A stretch of DNA of 64,000 nucleotides from Parachaetomium inaequale. Its lineage: Eukaryota; Ascomycota; Sordariomycetes; Sordariales; Chaetomiaceae. The position numbers were made by a program, and so were the translations under genes. The stretch spans positions 1-64,000 of the forward strand of contig MU854432.1 in NCBI GenBank assembly GCA_033296685.1, read 5' to 3'. The notes below the pieces were generated by a model. It worked only from the letters and a program-made list of their open reading frames with translations. It had not been told where the DNA came from and made no database searches. Of this stretch, positions 32,668-43,965 are shown piece by piece (position 1 is the first letter of the stretch; every line of letters begins with the position of its first letter).

Positions 32668-34109
32668 ATGGCCCCGGCCAATGCGACCGACACGGCGATT
32701 GCGAAAGAACTCGCCAGCCTCGTGCGCCAGATCTACAACGGCCCGAAGAGGGACGAATTGACGGTCAATTATGCGCGCCAAGAAGCGGAGGACAAGCTTG
32801 GGCTCGAGGATGGCTTCTTGAAGGAAGGCGACTGGAAGGCGAAGAGCAAGCATATCATTTTCGACACTTTGGTAAGTCGCAATGCCACTTCGTTCGAGTT
32901 CAGCAACAATCACTTACGGCGCGCTTGCAGAACGAACTTAAAACAGCCGACACCGAACCTTCGCAACCGGCACCGACCCCCAAGAAAAAGTCGAAGCCGG
33001 CGCCAAAGCAGAGCAACAATGGGAGCAAGAAACGGGCAAAGAAGGCGCCAACTCCGTCGGATGCCGAGTCTGAAGCCGACAATGCCAGCGACGCGGAGGA
33101 TGCGCCGGCGCCGCCAGCCAAGAAGCGCAAGGTGGCGACAGGGCCAAGGAAGAACAAGGTGCTGTTCGATGACGAGGATGGCGCATCGGACGCCAGTGAG
33201 AACAAGAGTGACAAGGAGTCGCCAAAGCCCGCGGCGAAGCAGAAGTCAAAGCAGCCAACAGAGACCGAGAGCGAGTTGTCCGACGTGCCCGCCGAATCCT
33301 CTGCCAGCAAACCCACATCGCCAAAAGAGGACACCCCCAAGCGAGCCGAAGACGACGACGACAGCTCGCTATCCTCGGTCCTCGACTCCCCCCCAAAGCG
33401 CAAACAACAAAAGCCCAAAGCCAAGCCCGCCCCCAAAGCTAAAGCCAAACCCCAACCCCCGAAACCCGACACCGCCGCAGACGACTCCTCAAGCGACCTC
33501 TCCTCCGTAATCGACGACCCCCCACCGCCCAAACGCAAACGCAACACCAAATCCAAAGACGCCGCCACGGCCCCCGCAAAACCCAGCACAACCACCGCCG
33601 CCGACTCCCCCGACGAAGCCCAGATCAAACTGCTGCAATCCCACCTCTCGAAGTGCGGCGTCCGCAAGGTCTGGGCGTTCGAGTTCAAGAAGCACGGCGC
33701 CGACACCCCCAAGGCCAAGATCAAGCACCTCCGGGAGATGCTGGCCGATGTGGGCATGTCGGGCCGGTTCTCCGAGGCCAAGGCGCGCGAGATCAAGGAG
33801 ATGCGGGAGCTGCAGGCGGATTTGCAGGATGTGATGCAGGGGGAGAAGAGTTGGGGCGTTGGCGGGGGTGGGAGGGGGGTGAGGAGGCGGGCGGCGGCGG
33901 CGGGTGGAGGGGGTGCTGGGAAGGTGAAGGGGAGGGGGGTGAAGGAGGAGAGTGAGGATGATGGGGAGGGAGAGGAAGGGGATGCGGGGGAGAAGAGTGA
34001 CGACGATGAGGAGGAGGAGGAGGGTGGCAAGCATGCTGTTCGGGGGAAGGGGCTGGCAAAGCGCAGGGCGGATTTGGCTTTCTTGGAGGATGAGAGCGAG
34101 TCGGAGTGA
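32668..34109 (+). CDS. HIRIP3-like acidic/basic nuclear protein
   Basis: Two exons (32668-32871, 32931-34109; GTAAGT to TTGCAG, 59-base intron) give 460 residues. The N-terminal 68 residues form a helical domain ending FLKEGDWKAKSKHIIFDTL, like the DEK-C-type helical unit seen in chromatin proteins. A long disordered middle alternates Lys-rich and acidic/Ser patches (KKRAKKAPTPSD, DDDDSSLSSVLDSPPKRK), with several nuclear localisation signals. Residues around 320-380 (LSKCGVRKVW, HLREMLADVGMSGRFS, AKAREIKEMREL) match the conserved CGVR...GM.G..S...C/A..KE.RE pattern of HIRIP3, a histone-binding partner of HIRA. The tail is Gly/Arg-rich and then highly acidic (SDDDEEEEE), as expected for a histone chaperone. 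The assignment rests on this pattern only. Confidence 0.6.
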
Positions 34110-34345
34110 GGGGCGAGAGTGGTACCTGTTTTGTTTGAGGAGGCATTCATTGTACGAGTTCCGGTTTGCTTTGGGCGCTATGGGAAGCTCAGATACCCTT
34201 TGGCAAGTAGGTATTGTAAGATCATTGCTATGATGCCACTCGGTCTTTTTGGTCTGGGAGATCATGGCGCTGAGGTTGTCTGCCCAGCTGGGCCAAGCCG
34301 AGCCTGGCACTCTTGACCCCGGGCGCATCCTTCTGCATCTCACAA

Positions 34346-34443
34346 GTCACTTTGGCGGAGTGGTTAACGCGCTGCCCTGCTAATCTCCAGTTAGCCGCTA
34401 GGCAGTTCCCTCGGGAGCGTAGGTTCGAATCCTACAGGTGACG
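34346..34443 (+). tRNA. tRNA-Ser (anticodon GCT) with a 17-base intron
   Basis: The acceptor arms GTCACTT and AGGTGAC pair with one G-U. The D-arm region contains TGGTTAACGC (A box). The anticodon stem is CTGCC/GGCAG, with loop C-T-GCT-A-A read across an intron at 34383-34399. The variable arm is long (TTCCCTCGGGAGC), as in type II serine tRNAs, and the T arm is GTAGG-TTCGAAT-CCTAC. Within the intron TTAGC (34391-34395) is complementary to GCTAA at the anticodon, the usual pairing recognised by the tRNA-splicing endonuclease. It decodes AGC/AGU. Confidence 0.95.
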
Positions 34444-35463
34444 TTTGTTTTTGCCCCGCTGCCCTTCATCACCGGGCCTCGAAGGGGTCACCGTCGCTTT
34501 TGCCTCGAACTTTTTTGTCAACTTCTCAGGTTGCGGGATGAAGTCGGATGGCGCTGCACGGATCGATGACCTTGCATTTACCGATGGGACGGTTGGCCTG
34601 CGTGCAAATCTCCTGAGGTGTGACATGCAGTGCGTGCTCCCATGATCAAGAAACTCCAAGACGGCTTTCGTCGACATGTTGGGTCTTGACTCCGCGCAAT
34701 TTGTTGTCTCATCTCACAGCCAGGTCCTTCCATCAAGAACAGTGGGCGTTCATTCTTTGGGCGATCAAGCTAAAGACAGCAACGGACCCCAGGAACAGAA
34801 CAGCATTGTAGAACTAGAAGGGAGTCGGTCAATATGCTTGCGAGAGAGGACCGGGAGTAATGGTGACCTACGGCTCGCCGCGACACATCCCTCTCCTCGT
34901 TGTCGGTTCTCGCCTCGATGAAGAGGCGGCGCAGGTTGGGGAAATTTGCCTGCGGTTGTCAGCTTGCTTTTTTGAGAGCATGGAAACTCGACTTACCATG
35001 TGGGGTTTGTTTAGACTTGGAGGAATGGCAACTCAACGACACAGTTTCCAATCTTTTTGAGGTGAAAGTGAGGATCGAGGGATGGGAGTGGGTCAGGGTT
35101 GAATGTGCGTGCTTTGAGCGGTGGCCCACTGAAGCCACCCCGCCATTTGAACTGTGGCTGGAGCTGAAGATGCCAAGCCACGCGATTTCCAGGGGTGACG
35201 GCGGCAGGCCAGAACATTGACAGAGCACGAGCGCCTGAACCCACTCCATCTGCGACGACGTCTCAGCAACCGAAGCCGTCCCGGTTCGCGCGACACCGCA
35301 AACAGCCTGTCGACGACCGATCCCCCCGACTGGCGAAGGCAAAGCGCAACACGCGATACCTGCTCTTTGTCGCGCCAGGCCAATTCACCGTCCCTCCTCG
35401 GCCTTGAGCTGCACCGTTATCCCCCGCTCCTCTCGACCAACCCTCTAAACCGACCCCCGACCG
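34444..35463. other. intergenic, upstream of AP-1 beta
   Basis: The first bases after the tRNA include TTTGTTTTTG, enough for RNA polymerase III termination. The rest is the promoter and 5' UTR of the AP-1 beta gene. Frames of 60-127 codons on both strands lack domains. Confidence 0.5.
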
Positions 35464-37943
35464 ATGGCGCAGGCTGTGAACCGCATCCGCGGGGCCTTTG
35501 CGCCCCCGCGCAAGGGCGAGACCTTCGAGCTGCGGGCGGGCCTGGTGTCGCAGTACGCCCACGAGCGCAAGGAGGCCATCCAGAAGACCATCATGGCCAT
35601 GACGCTGGGTAAGGACGTGTCGTCGCTCTTCCCGGATGTGCTCAAGAACATTGCGACGGCCGACCTGGACCAGAAGAAGCTGGTCTATCTGTACCTCATG
35701 TAGGCGCTTGGAGATGACGACGCAGGGTGTGTGCTGCTGGCTGACGACGCGCAGGAACTACGCCAAGTCGCATCCCGACCTCTGCATTCTCGCCGTCAAC
35801 ACCTTTGTACAAGACTCCGAAGACCCGAACCCGCTGATCCGAGCACTGGCGATTCGCACCATGGGCTGCGTCCGTGTCGACAAGATGGTGGATTACATGG
35901 AGGAGCCGCTGCGCAAGACGCTGCGGGACGAGTCGCCATACGTGCGCAAGACGGCGGCCATCTGCGTGGCCAAGCTGTTCGATCTGAACCCGACAATGTG
36001 CATCGAGAACGGCTTCCTCGAGACCCTGCAGGAGCTGATTGGCGACCCTAACCCCATGGTCGTGGCCAACTCGGTCCAGGCACTGTCAGAGATCACCGAG
36101 ACGGCGCCCGAGACGAAGGCACTGGTCATCACACCCAACACGCTCAAGAAACTGCTCATGGCGTTGAACGAGTGCACCGAGTGGGGGCGGGTGACGATCC
36201 TCAGCACACTGGCAGACTACCCGCCCAGCGACGTCAAAGAGTCGGAGCACATCTGCGAAAGGGTTACGCCGCAGTTCCAACACGTCAACCCCAGTGTCGT
36301 TCTGGCCGCCGTCAAGGTGGTCTTCATCCACATGAACCTGGTCAGCCCCGAGTTGGTCAGGCAGTACCTGAAGAAGATGGCGCCTCCCCTAGGTATGTGA
36401 CATCAAGCTGACCCTGGACTGTGCGCTAACCTGCTCTGCAGTCACCCTCGTCTCGTCCGCCCCCGAGGTGCAATACGTTGCCCTTAGGAATATCGACCTG
36501 CTTCTCCAGGCCAAGCCGGACATCCTTAGCAAGGAGCTCAGGGTGTTCTTCTGCAAGTACAATGACCCGCCTTACCTCAAGCTCCAGAAACTCGAGATCA
36601 TGGTCAGGATAGCAAACGAAAAGAACTACGAGCAGTTGCTCTCTGAGCTGAAGGAGTACGCGCTCGAGGTTGATATGGACTTTGTCAAGCGCGCCGTCAA
36701 AGCCATTGGCCAGGTGGCCATCAAGATTGAGGCGGCAAGCGAGAAGTGCGTCAATGCCCTGCTCGACCTGATCGCGACCAAGGTCAACTACGTCGTCCAG
36801 GAGGTTATTGTGGTCATCAAGGACATTCTTCGGAAGTACCCTGGGTATGAGGGTGTCATCCCCACGCTCTGCAAGTACATCGACGAGCTGGACGAGCCGA
36901 ATGCCCGGGGGTCACTCATCTGGATTGTGGGAGAGTACGCCGAAAAGATCAACAATGCCGACGACATATTATCTGGATTCGTCGATGTCTTTGCCGAGGA
37001 GTTCACCCAGGTCAGCCATCCAGCCACCCACTATGTCCGCCGGAGCTAACAATTGGCAGACACAACTACAAATCCTCACTGCGGTCGTGAAGCTGTTCCT
37101 CAAGAAGCCGAGCAACAACCAGGGCCTCGTCCAAAAGGTCCTGCAGCTCGCCACAGCAGACAGCGACAACCCGGACATCCGCGACCGCGCCTACATCTAC
37201 TGGCGTCTCCTCTCCGGCGACCTCGACGTCGCCAAGGTTGGTCTCCTCTCAACCAAACCCCTTCTCGGCCGGCCCACTAACCCCCACCGCAGAACATCAT
37301 CCTCGCCCAAAAACCCCCCATCACCACCACCGTCAGCAGCCTGCCCCCGGTCCTCCTCGAGCACCTCCTGGCGGAGCTCTCCACCCTCGCCTCGGTCTAC
37401 CACAAGCCGCCCGAGTCGTTCGTCGGCAAGGGCCGCTTCGGCGCCGAGGCCATCCAGCGCGCCGCCATCCAGGAGCAGCGCCAGGACGCCGCCGAGAACC
37501 CCATCGCCGCGTCCGTGGCCGCCGCCGCGGCTTCCAACGGGACGGCTGGCGGCGGGGGCGCGCAGCAGAGTAATATTGAGAACCTGCTCGATATCGACTT
37601 TGATGGGGCCGCGCCGGCGAGTGCGGAGCAGAACCCCGCCGGTACACCTGATAGGGTGGCCAGTCCGGTATCGCCGGGCGGGGCGGCCGCACCGAGTGGC
37701 GGGATGGCGGATATCATGGGGCTGTTTGATGCGCCGGCGCCGGCGTCGGTACCTATTCCTGGTGCGGGGGTGGGTGCGGCGCCTGCCGGCAGTGGGGGGA
37801 TGAATGATTTGATGAGCGGGTTTGCTGGGATGGACTTGAGCGGGACGAGCGCGCCGCCGCCGCCGGGGCAGCAGCTGGGGCATGGGAATGGCAAGGCCGC
37901 GGAGCAGAGCAAGGGGAGTGATGACTTGTTGGGGTTGTTTTAG
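35464..37943 (+). CDS. apl2: AP-1 adaptor complex beta subunit
   Basis: Five exons (35464-35699, 35755-36392, 36442-37010, 37060-37236, 37293-37943) with introns of 49-56 bases give 756 residues. The trunk (to about residue 580) is the adaptin HEAT solenoid: LRAGLVSQYAHERKEAIQKTI, NTFVQDSEDPNPLIRALAIR, DESPYVRKTAAICVAKLFD, the signature of beta adaptins. It works in the heterotetramer that sorts cargo into clathrin vesicles at the trans-Golgi and endosomes. After the trunk comes a Gly/Ala/Pro-rich hinge holding a clathrin box (LLDID, near residue 640) and ending in DDLLGLF. The C-terminal ear domain of animal beta adaptins is absent, which fits fungal AP-1 rather than AP-2. Assignment to AP-1 over AP-2 rests on overall similarity. 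Confidence 0.92.
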
Positions 37944-38243
37944 GATGTGGAGGGTTAGGGGGGTGTGGTAGTATGAGTGAGAGCAGGAAAATGATTAGAT
38001 GGTTTGTCTGCAGGTGCTTTGGACTGTGAACTCCGTTGTTGGCTATGGTCAAATTCAGGGGTGGCTGCTCCCTTGGGCAGCGGCAAACGTCCTTCAACAC
38101 GAAGCCAGGCGCCGATGCCGATGCCGTTACTCGCCAACTCGGCTTCTCTATATACAATCGCCACGAAACCCCTCAGTATTCCGCATATTCTCTTCACAGC
38201 CGCTGTTGAGTTCCCGGCCCCGGCCAATGCCCACCACCCGGGC

Positions 38244-39718
38244 TTAGTACTTCGCCTTCCGCCCGGTGTACTTCAAAGAGAAAATACCCCTCTCAATCGA
38301 GTTGAGCAGAATATATCCCGACTTGAAGTACGGATACACAGACCAAGTCCCGAGAAACTTGATCACATTGTCGTCGTCGTCCTCGGGGTGACAGTCAAAG
38401 AAGCCCACCTCCTCAAAGTTGCCGCCCGTCGGGTCGGCCTCAACGCCAGAGACGTCGACAACGCGCAGCCCCGAGGCGTAGTTGGCTTGGTAGGTCAGGC
38501 CCTTGACAACCTGTGTCGCAACATGTCAGTCATGCGAAGCACACGAAGCAGAAAAAGGGGGCCACGAACGTATTGGTTATGGTCGATCGACTTGGCCGGG
38601 CTCTGGTAGAACCCCGTGTTGACCGGCGCCGCGAGGTCCGTCACGTTGAAGATGTACGTCGTCGTGTGGCCCTCCTGCCCGGGGACCGTCCCCTTCGCCT
38701 CGTCCTGCTCGTCGTCCAGCAGCAGGAACGTCATGGTCTCGTCGATCAGCCACCCCTGGTGCGTGTACGCGGCGCCCTCGTACGGCGTGCGCGAGATGAC
38801 CACGGGGTTCGTCTTGTCCGTCACGTCCATGATGGTCAGCGTCTCCTCGTTGTAGTTGAAGCAGATCTCGCGGCCGTGGTATTTCTCCGCCGGCCCCGTG
38901 TAGATGACGCACTGCGCGTCGTGCACGTAGCCGTCCTGCGCGATGCACCCCGGGGAGAACGGCTTCGCCGGGTTGGACACGTCCACCATGAACATCCCCC
39001 CCGCGCAGGTCGTGTTGCGCGCGTTGGCGCCCGACCGCCCGCCCACGGCGTAGATCATGTTGGTCGCCTCGTGCGCGACGATATTGTGCGACGCGCCGAA
39101 GCCCGTGAACAGCGCTGTTAGGTCCGCGTCCTTGCTGAAGTGCCGCGGTTGCCAGAAGAAGGGGTTCCACCAGGGCTTGATGGACAGGAGTTTTGTGAGG
39201 TCGAAGATCTGGAGCCCGTGGTCGTCGGACTCGGCGCCGATGTAGGCATGGTGCCCGATCACTTTGATGTCGCGCCAGCTGGTGGGCGTTGTTTGTGTGT
39301 CCAGCCGGCCGAGGTACTCCAGGTTGCCGTTGCGGGTGATCTCGACGAAGCCTACGCCGTCGGTCTGCCCGACGATGCCGAACTCGCGGCCGCCTGGGGC
39401 TGTCCAGCCCCAGACGTCGTTGCCGGCCTTGGTAGTGGAGGCGAGGTCTTCATGGCTGAGAAAGCCGTGCAGGTCGACGTTGTTGCAGTGGTAGGCGGCC
39501 GTGCCGCTGCCGGCGACGCCGTTTTTGCACGCTTGTTTGGACGTGATCTTGCGGTAGAGGGTCGAGCCGCCGAAGAGGCCCTGGGCGCGGGCTTCCTCCC
39601 ATTGCTGGATCTTGATATCCATGATTTCTTCCATCTTGCTGGCTGAGGCGGGAGAGCCAGCGGAGACGCCCAGGGGGCCCACGGCCGCCGCTGTGGCCAA
39701 GAGGGCGTTGATCTTCAT
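38244..39718 (-). CDS. secreted choice-of-anchor B / LVIVD-repeat beta-propeller protein
   Basis: Two exons (38570-39718, 38244-38510) separated by a 59-base intron (GTTCGT, CTGAC branch, ACACAG) give 471 residues. A signal peptide lies at residues 1-20 (MKINALLATAAAVGPLGVSA). The body repeats strands of the LVIVD type: GFVEITRNGNLEYLGRLD, WRDIKVIGHHAYIGAESD, GLQIFDLTKLL, GGMFMVDVSNPAKPFSPG and TLTIMDVTDKTNPVVIS, the layout of a regulatory P-domain/choice-of-anchor B family beta propeller. It ends in GIFSLKYTGRKAKY. Relatives are extracellular proteins of unknown activity in bacteria and fungi. Conserved His and Asp (HDAQCVIYTG, HNIVAHEATN, SIDHNQY) line up as in the family and might bind metal, which I only infer. 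Confidence 0.85.
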
Positions 39719-41964
39719 GGTTGGGGATCAAGCGGTGAAGGGACAGCCAGGGGAAGGAGTATTGACTAGAGAACACTGTCACTTCTCTCCCCAATGTTTA
39801 GTCGGACGGACATTGTCAAGATATTTGTATCCGCGAAGACAGATGCCAACACCGGTGTGGGGATCCATGCATCCTTCGTCGTGAGTATGCAATGCTGCAT
39901 GCTTATTGCGTGGATGTTGGCAGTTATCTTCGCCGTTTCCAAAACAAGGAGGTATAAGTCCACCAAGCATGCAGGGATCGAGCGTAGTGGCAGATCCTGG
40001 ATGGAAAAGGGAAGACCGTTGACACGCCAAGACGGCTTTTCTTGTCACTTCCCTTTCTGGGACCAACATCCCGCTACCGTTGCACCCAGCCGCGGAGACG
40101 TCTGCTCGTCGGTGTCGGATTTCTAATGCATGCCCTGCGAGGCATCTGCCGTGGCTCGGCACCCATGCTGCCACCTTCTGGGTATGGGTATAGCATCTTG
40201 CGAGGGGGCGGAGAAATCGCTTCAACAGTCATCATGACCTGGCCAAGTTGCCAACCACTCATGACTTGATTGGGATCGACTAAACTTTTCTCCCACGCCG
40301 GTCCGCTTCCATTGGCTTTCCGCGTGTATCCAATGGGAGAGGAAAAAATCCGAGACATGAAAAGGGCTACCGGATGGACCGGCACCAACACAGGAGTCCT
40401 CCGCACATGCAAGCGCCCAGCGGTGTCTTCTCTCAAGGCGACTGACTAGCTTGACTCTTTGAACCCACCGATGTTCAGACAACGTTGAAATTGCTGAGAG
40501 ATCAGGTTACTTTACCAGCTTGCTTTGTTCGACTTCCATCCCTGCCGGTTGTTTATTGATTGGGCAGGGGGTCTAGGCGGGCTATCTGAGAAGGGGGTCT
40601 GGCGAAACGTGAGGTTTCCTGGGCTACCAGACCTCCACCGCTGAAGCCAGGCTTCCGCGCTAAAACTTTGCAATCACTTTGTCAAGCGGCAGACATCTTA
40701 CGTGACGGTATTTTTTCCTCGCTACAAGCTTGTTACTTTCCTGGCTTCGGATCTGGTTCTTCTGGCCACAATGTCAAGGGGCAACCAACCAACGACCAAC
40801 TACAGCCACAGCAACACTCCGGATAATCCTCTGCTAAGCCCCCGGGCGTAATTGGAACCAAGACTGGCACGGTGCCATTGACAACATAGTTAGGGGAAAC
40901 TACATGTACATCGTGCAAGTCCGGCCATGCCAGTCCATTTTCACACCCACTCACTCCCCCACTCACTCCCCCACTCAGGTCAACCGCTCCCCATACAAAT
41001 CCCTCCTACATGTAGCCAACCCAATATCATCGAAATACAACATGAAGACTTCGGTCAGGTTTAGAGCCTGTCTATTGCCTCATCGGGATTCTGCTGCTAC
41101 ACGGCCGTCGACACGGTCCATGGTCAATCTGGACTCCACGCAAGTGCCTCCTCATTGTGCACGGGGGATTCGGATGACGAATACATGTTTACGTTACCTG
41201 TCTGACCATGATAGCCGGGGCGGTCCAGGAGAAGTAAAGAACGTGAGGGTTTCGTCCCCCCTCTGATGTTGGTCAAGCCAGCCTGAAAGTCGAGTGACTG
41301 TGTTGATACTTTGCTGCAGCATATGGGCAAACCTTGAATCTGATAAGTTCAGTCACGGCAGGAGATTAAGGGATGTTTCGGTTTCTTCTAGCTCCTCACG
41401 TACTTAACCAGGCGTCATTCCAAACTCTTTCCTTTGCCCTTCGATTGCTCGTTTTCCAATGAGGTTGGCGGCACCATCGGATCCTCCCCACGTCTGGGTC
41501 CCTTCGTCTCGTTGTAGTAGACTTGACTGGAAAATGTGCCACCGTTTCCTGTGCGCATGCGGCGGTATCCTACTTGGCCCAGCTCCTCACTTGAGGATTG
41601 GAATGCGCCGCTGAAGCTGGAAATGCACTGACTGGACCCGCGGGCGAAGGTCTGACAGAACAACCGACGGATTGCGGCACAGCAGATGCCGCCGAGATCT
41701 GTGCCGTTCACCAGGCACCAGATCTCTTTTTTGGGCCTTTTTCCTGGCGAAGTGGTCCCAATGCTCCGTGGACCAGCCCACTCGGCGGCATAGGGTTTGA
41801 GAATCTGCTCCGCCGCGGTGTCCAGTCTTGGACGAGGCACAGGCACCCCTCCAGCCGGGCAGGATCAACGTCGACATGACTACAAAGCCTGCGTGACCTG
41901 TCCCCAGCTCTTCCGTTAAACAACCTGGCTTTCCGGTGATACACTTTCACGTCAGCACAACACC
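39719..41964. other. 2.2-kb divergent intergenic region
   Basis: It lies between the LVIVD protein (minus) and the second rhodopsin-like gene (plus). A 12-base unit ACTCACTCCCCC is repeated 2.5 times at 40949-40978. Frames at 41415-41846 (minus) and 40074-40436 (minus) are open but show no domain or splice logic. Nothing else is supported. Confidence 0.45.
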
Positions 41965-43460
41965 ATGTCACTATCACCATCCGAAGACCAGCTGCTTCGG
42001 ACCACCGGGCATTTAATGTCCGTGGAGGCCATGAAGGTGAGTTGTTCAAAGCCGTGGACGCCATTCAAGTCCCCTCTAACACAGCAACACCAATAGGCTG
42101 TCATCTGGACCGGGTTCGCACTCTGCTTCGTTGGCTTCTGCGCCCGCTCATACATCCGATGGCTCTGTTTTCGTCGCCTTCTACCGGAGGACTGGATCAT
42201 GATGGTAGCATTGGCCATCCAGCTGGCTGCAGCCTGCGTTGGGCAACTGCGGCTGTCGTACGTGTACATATTGGAAGATGTATCCAACGGCTCGATCCCC
42301 ATACCACTGACCTTCTTGGAAGACGTACCCAAAGCTCTCACCGGCATCTTTATCCAGGGAATTCTCAGCATCACCGGGGTTCACGCCGTCAAACTGAGCT
42401 TCCTTCTCTTCTTCTACCGCCTTGGCCGCCAAATATCCAAATATCTCATCTTTTGGTGGTTTGTCGCGTTTGTAACCTTCGCATCATATGCCATCAGCAT
42501 TGCTCTTATTGAGTACAAGTGCATGCTGAGCTCGCTCGACGTCATCTTCTTCGAGTGTACCGCACACGGGCAGACTGCGAGGCAGTGGACCTACATGGTT
42601 GCGTACTGCACCCTTGATGCGGCCTCAGACCTCCTGAGTAAGGCCCAAACTCCCAAAACAAGCTGACTGCACAAGGTAGATCAAGCTAACAACCTCAGTC
42701 CTCTGCCTCCCCATTGTTGTCCTCTGGAAGGTCCGCCTCACTCTACGGAAGAAGTTCATCCTCGCCGGCATCTTCTCCCTGACCCTGTTCACGGTCGCCG
42801 TCACCATTATCCGGGGCACCATCCACACGGGCAAGGTCGCCACCGACGGTTCTCAGACGCAAAACATTGCCTGGACGTGGCTCTGGCTTTCAATCGAGTT
42901 CATCACAGGCGAGTCTTTAAACCACCTGCACCTTGGGTCCATGGCTCTAACCATTGTGCCTTACTAACACTCTCGTAGCATACATCACATCCTGTCTCGT
43001 CTCCTTCCGCATGCTCTTCGTCCACAACGAGAAGACCTCCAGCGCCCGCGCCCTCGCCATCCATAAGCAGCAGCAACACCACCAATTCTCACCACCAAAA
43101 CGTCCTTCCGGGTTGACACCGCCACACAGAAGATTTTTCGACACCCTGCTCGACACGTTCCACGACTGGGAGGGCACGACGCGCAACAGCCGCGACGCCT
43201 ACTTCCTCAACGGCACGCTGCCGACTGGGAGGCTGAGCGTCGACTTTATGGAGTACGAGCCCGGTAACGGTGGAAACGGGGTCCAATATCCCCTGGGGGG
43301 GCGGAGTAGCTTTGGGAGTGTGAGGCCTGACTCGGCCAAGACACTGACGGGGGAGGTGTATGAGGTGGCGCAGGTGGTGAGGCCGCAGAGTGTCAAGATG
43401 GTGGATGTGGGGAAGCAAATGCAAGAGGTGGGCTTGGAGTGGCCGTTGGGGAGGCGTTGA
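41965..43460 (+). CDS. rhodopsin-like seven-helix membrane protein, with a GC-AG intron
   Basis: Four exons (41965-42036, 42097-42637, 42699-42908, 42979-43460) give 434 residues. The third intron starts GCGAGT and ends CGTAG; only this non-canonical GC donor keeps the frame through EFITAYITSCLVSFR. Family landmarks are a short N-terminus, helix 1 AVIWTGFALCFVGFCARSYIRW followed by RRLLPEDWIMMVAL, HAVKLSFLLFFYRLGRQ in helix 3-4, an extracellular Cys pair (EYKCM and FFECTA), and ILCLPIVVLWKVRLTLRKKF. The cytosolic tail is about 150 residues and includes a Gln/His run. Like the gene at 22.5 kb it belongs to the fungal rhodopsin-domain (Pth11-like) family. A role in surface or nutrient sensing is inferred only from relatives. 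Confidence 0.83.
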
Positions 43461-43965
43461 ACTTACAAAGGGGATAATTAGTCGCTTGGAATGTTTGGCC
43501 TTTTGTTGGATAGGGGGGATACCTGCGCAGTGAGAATATACTAGTGATGTACGGAAGGGGCCGGTGAGACTCGCAGGCTAGATCTGTCAGTACCGTGTGA
43601 TAGCGCCCGCGTATTTAGCACGTATATAGCAACTACTGTGGCCGTATCTTTACTCACAGGTTATTAGTTACCAGTGAGCTCCTACCTGATGGCCAGTGAC
43701 AAAGTTGTTATACTAAGTCTCGACAGGATGATCCAGGTAGGAGCGATCTAACAAGGTAATCTACATATCGGTGTGTTTGTACCTGCAACTTCACAACGTA
43801 TTACTATTGAATATTGATATCTGCCTGCGTCCAGTCAACCCACCATCGGCGTCAGCTGGTGCATATATAGAACGTCCAGTTCCGTGCTTGCAGGCAGCGA
43901 TGCAGCTTCTAGTTTCACCCTTTTGAGGCGCGGATCCCATTCCGTGGTGGTATACTAAACTTTTC
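43461..43965. other. convergent intergenic region, comparatively AT-rich
   Basis: This is the 3' flank of the rhodopsin-like gene and of the Arg/Glu-repeat gene. Composition is more AT-rich than the surroundings (about 43500-43860), without a coding frame. Confidence 0.5.

Noticed and set aside
40949..40978. Short repeats considered as a CRISPR-like array
   Set aside because: The 12-base unit is repeated directly without spacers, and the genome is fungal.
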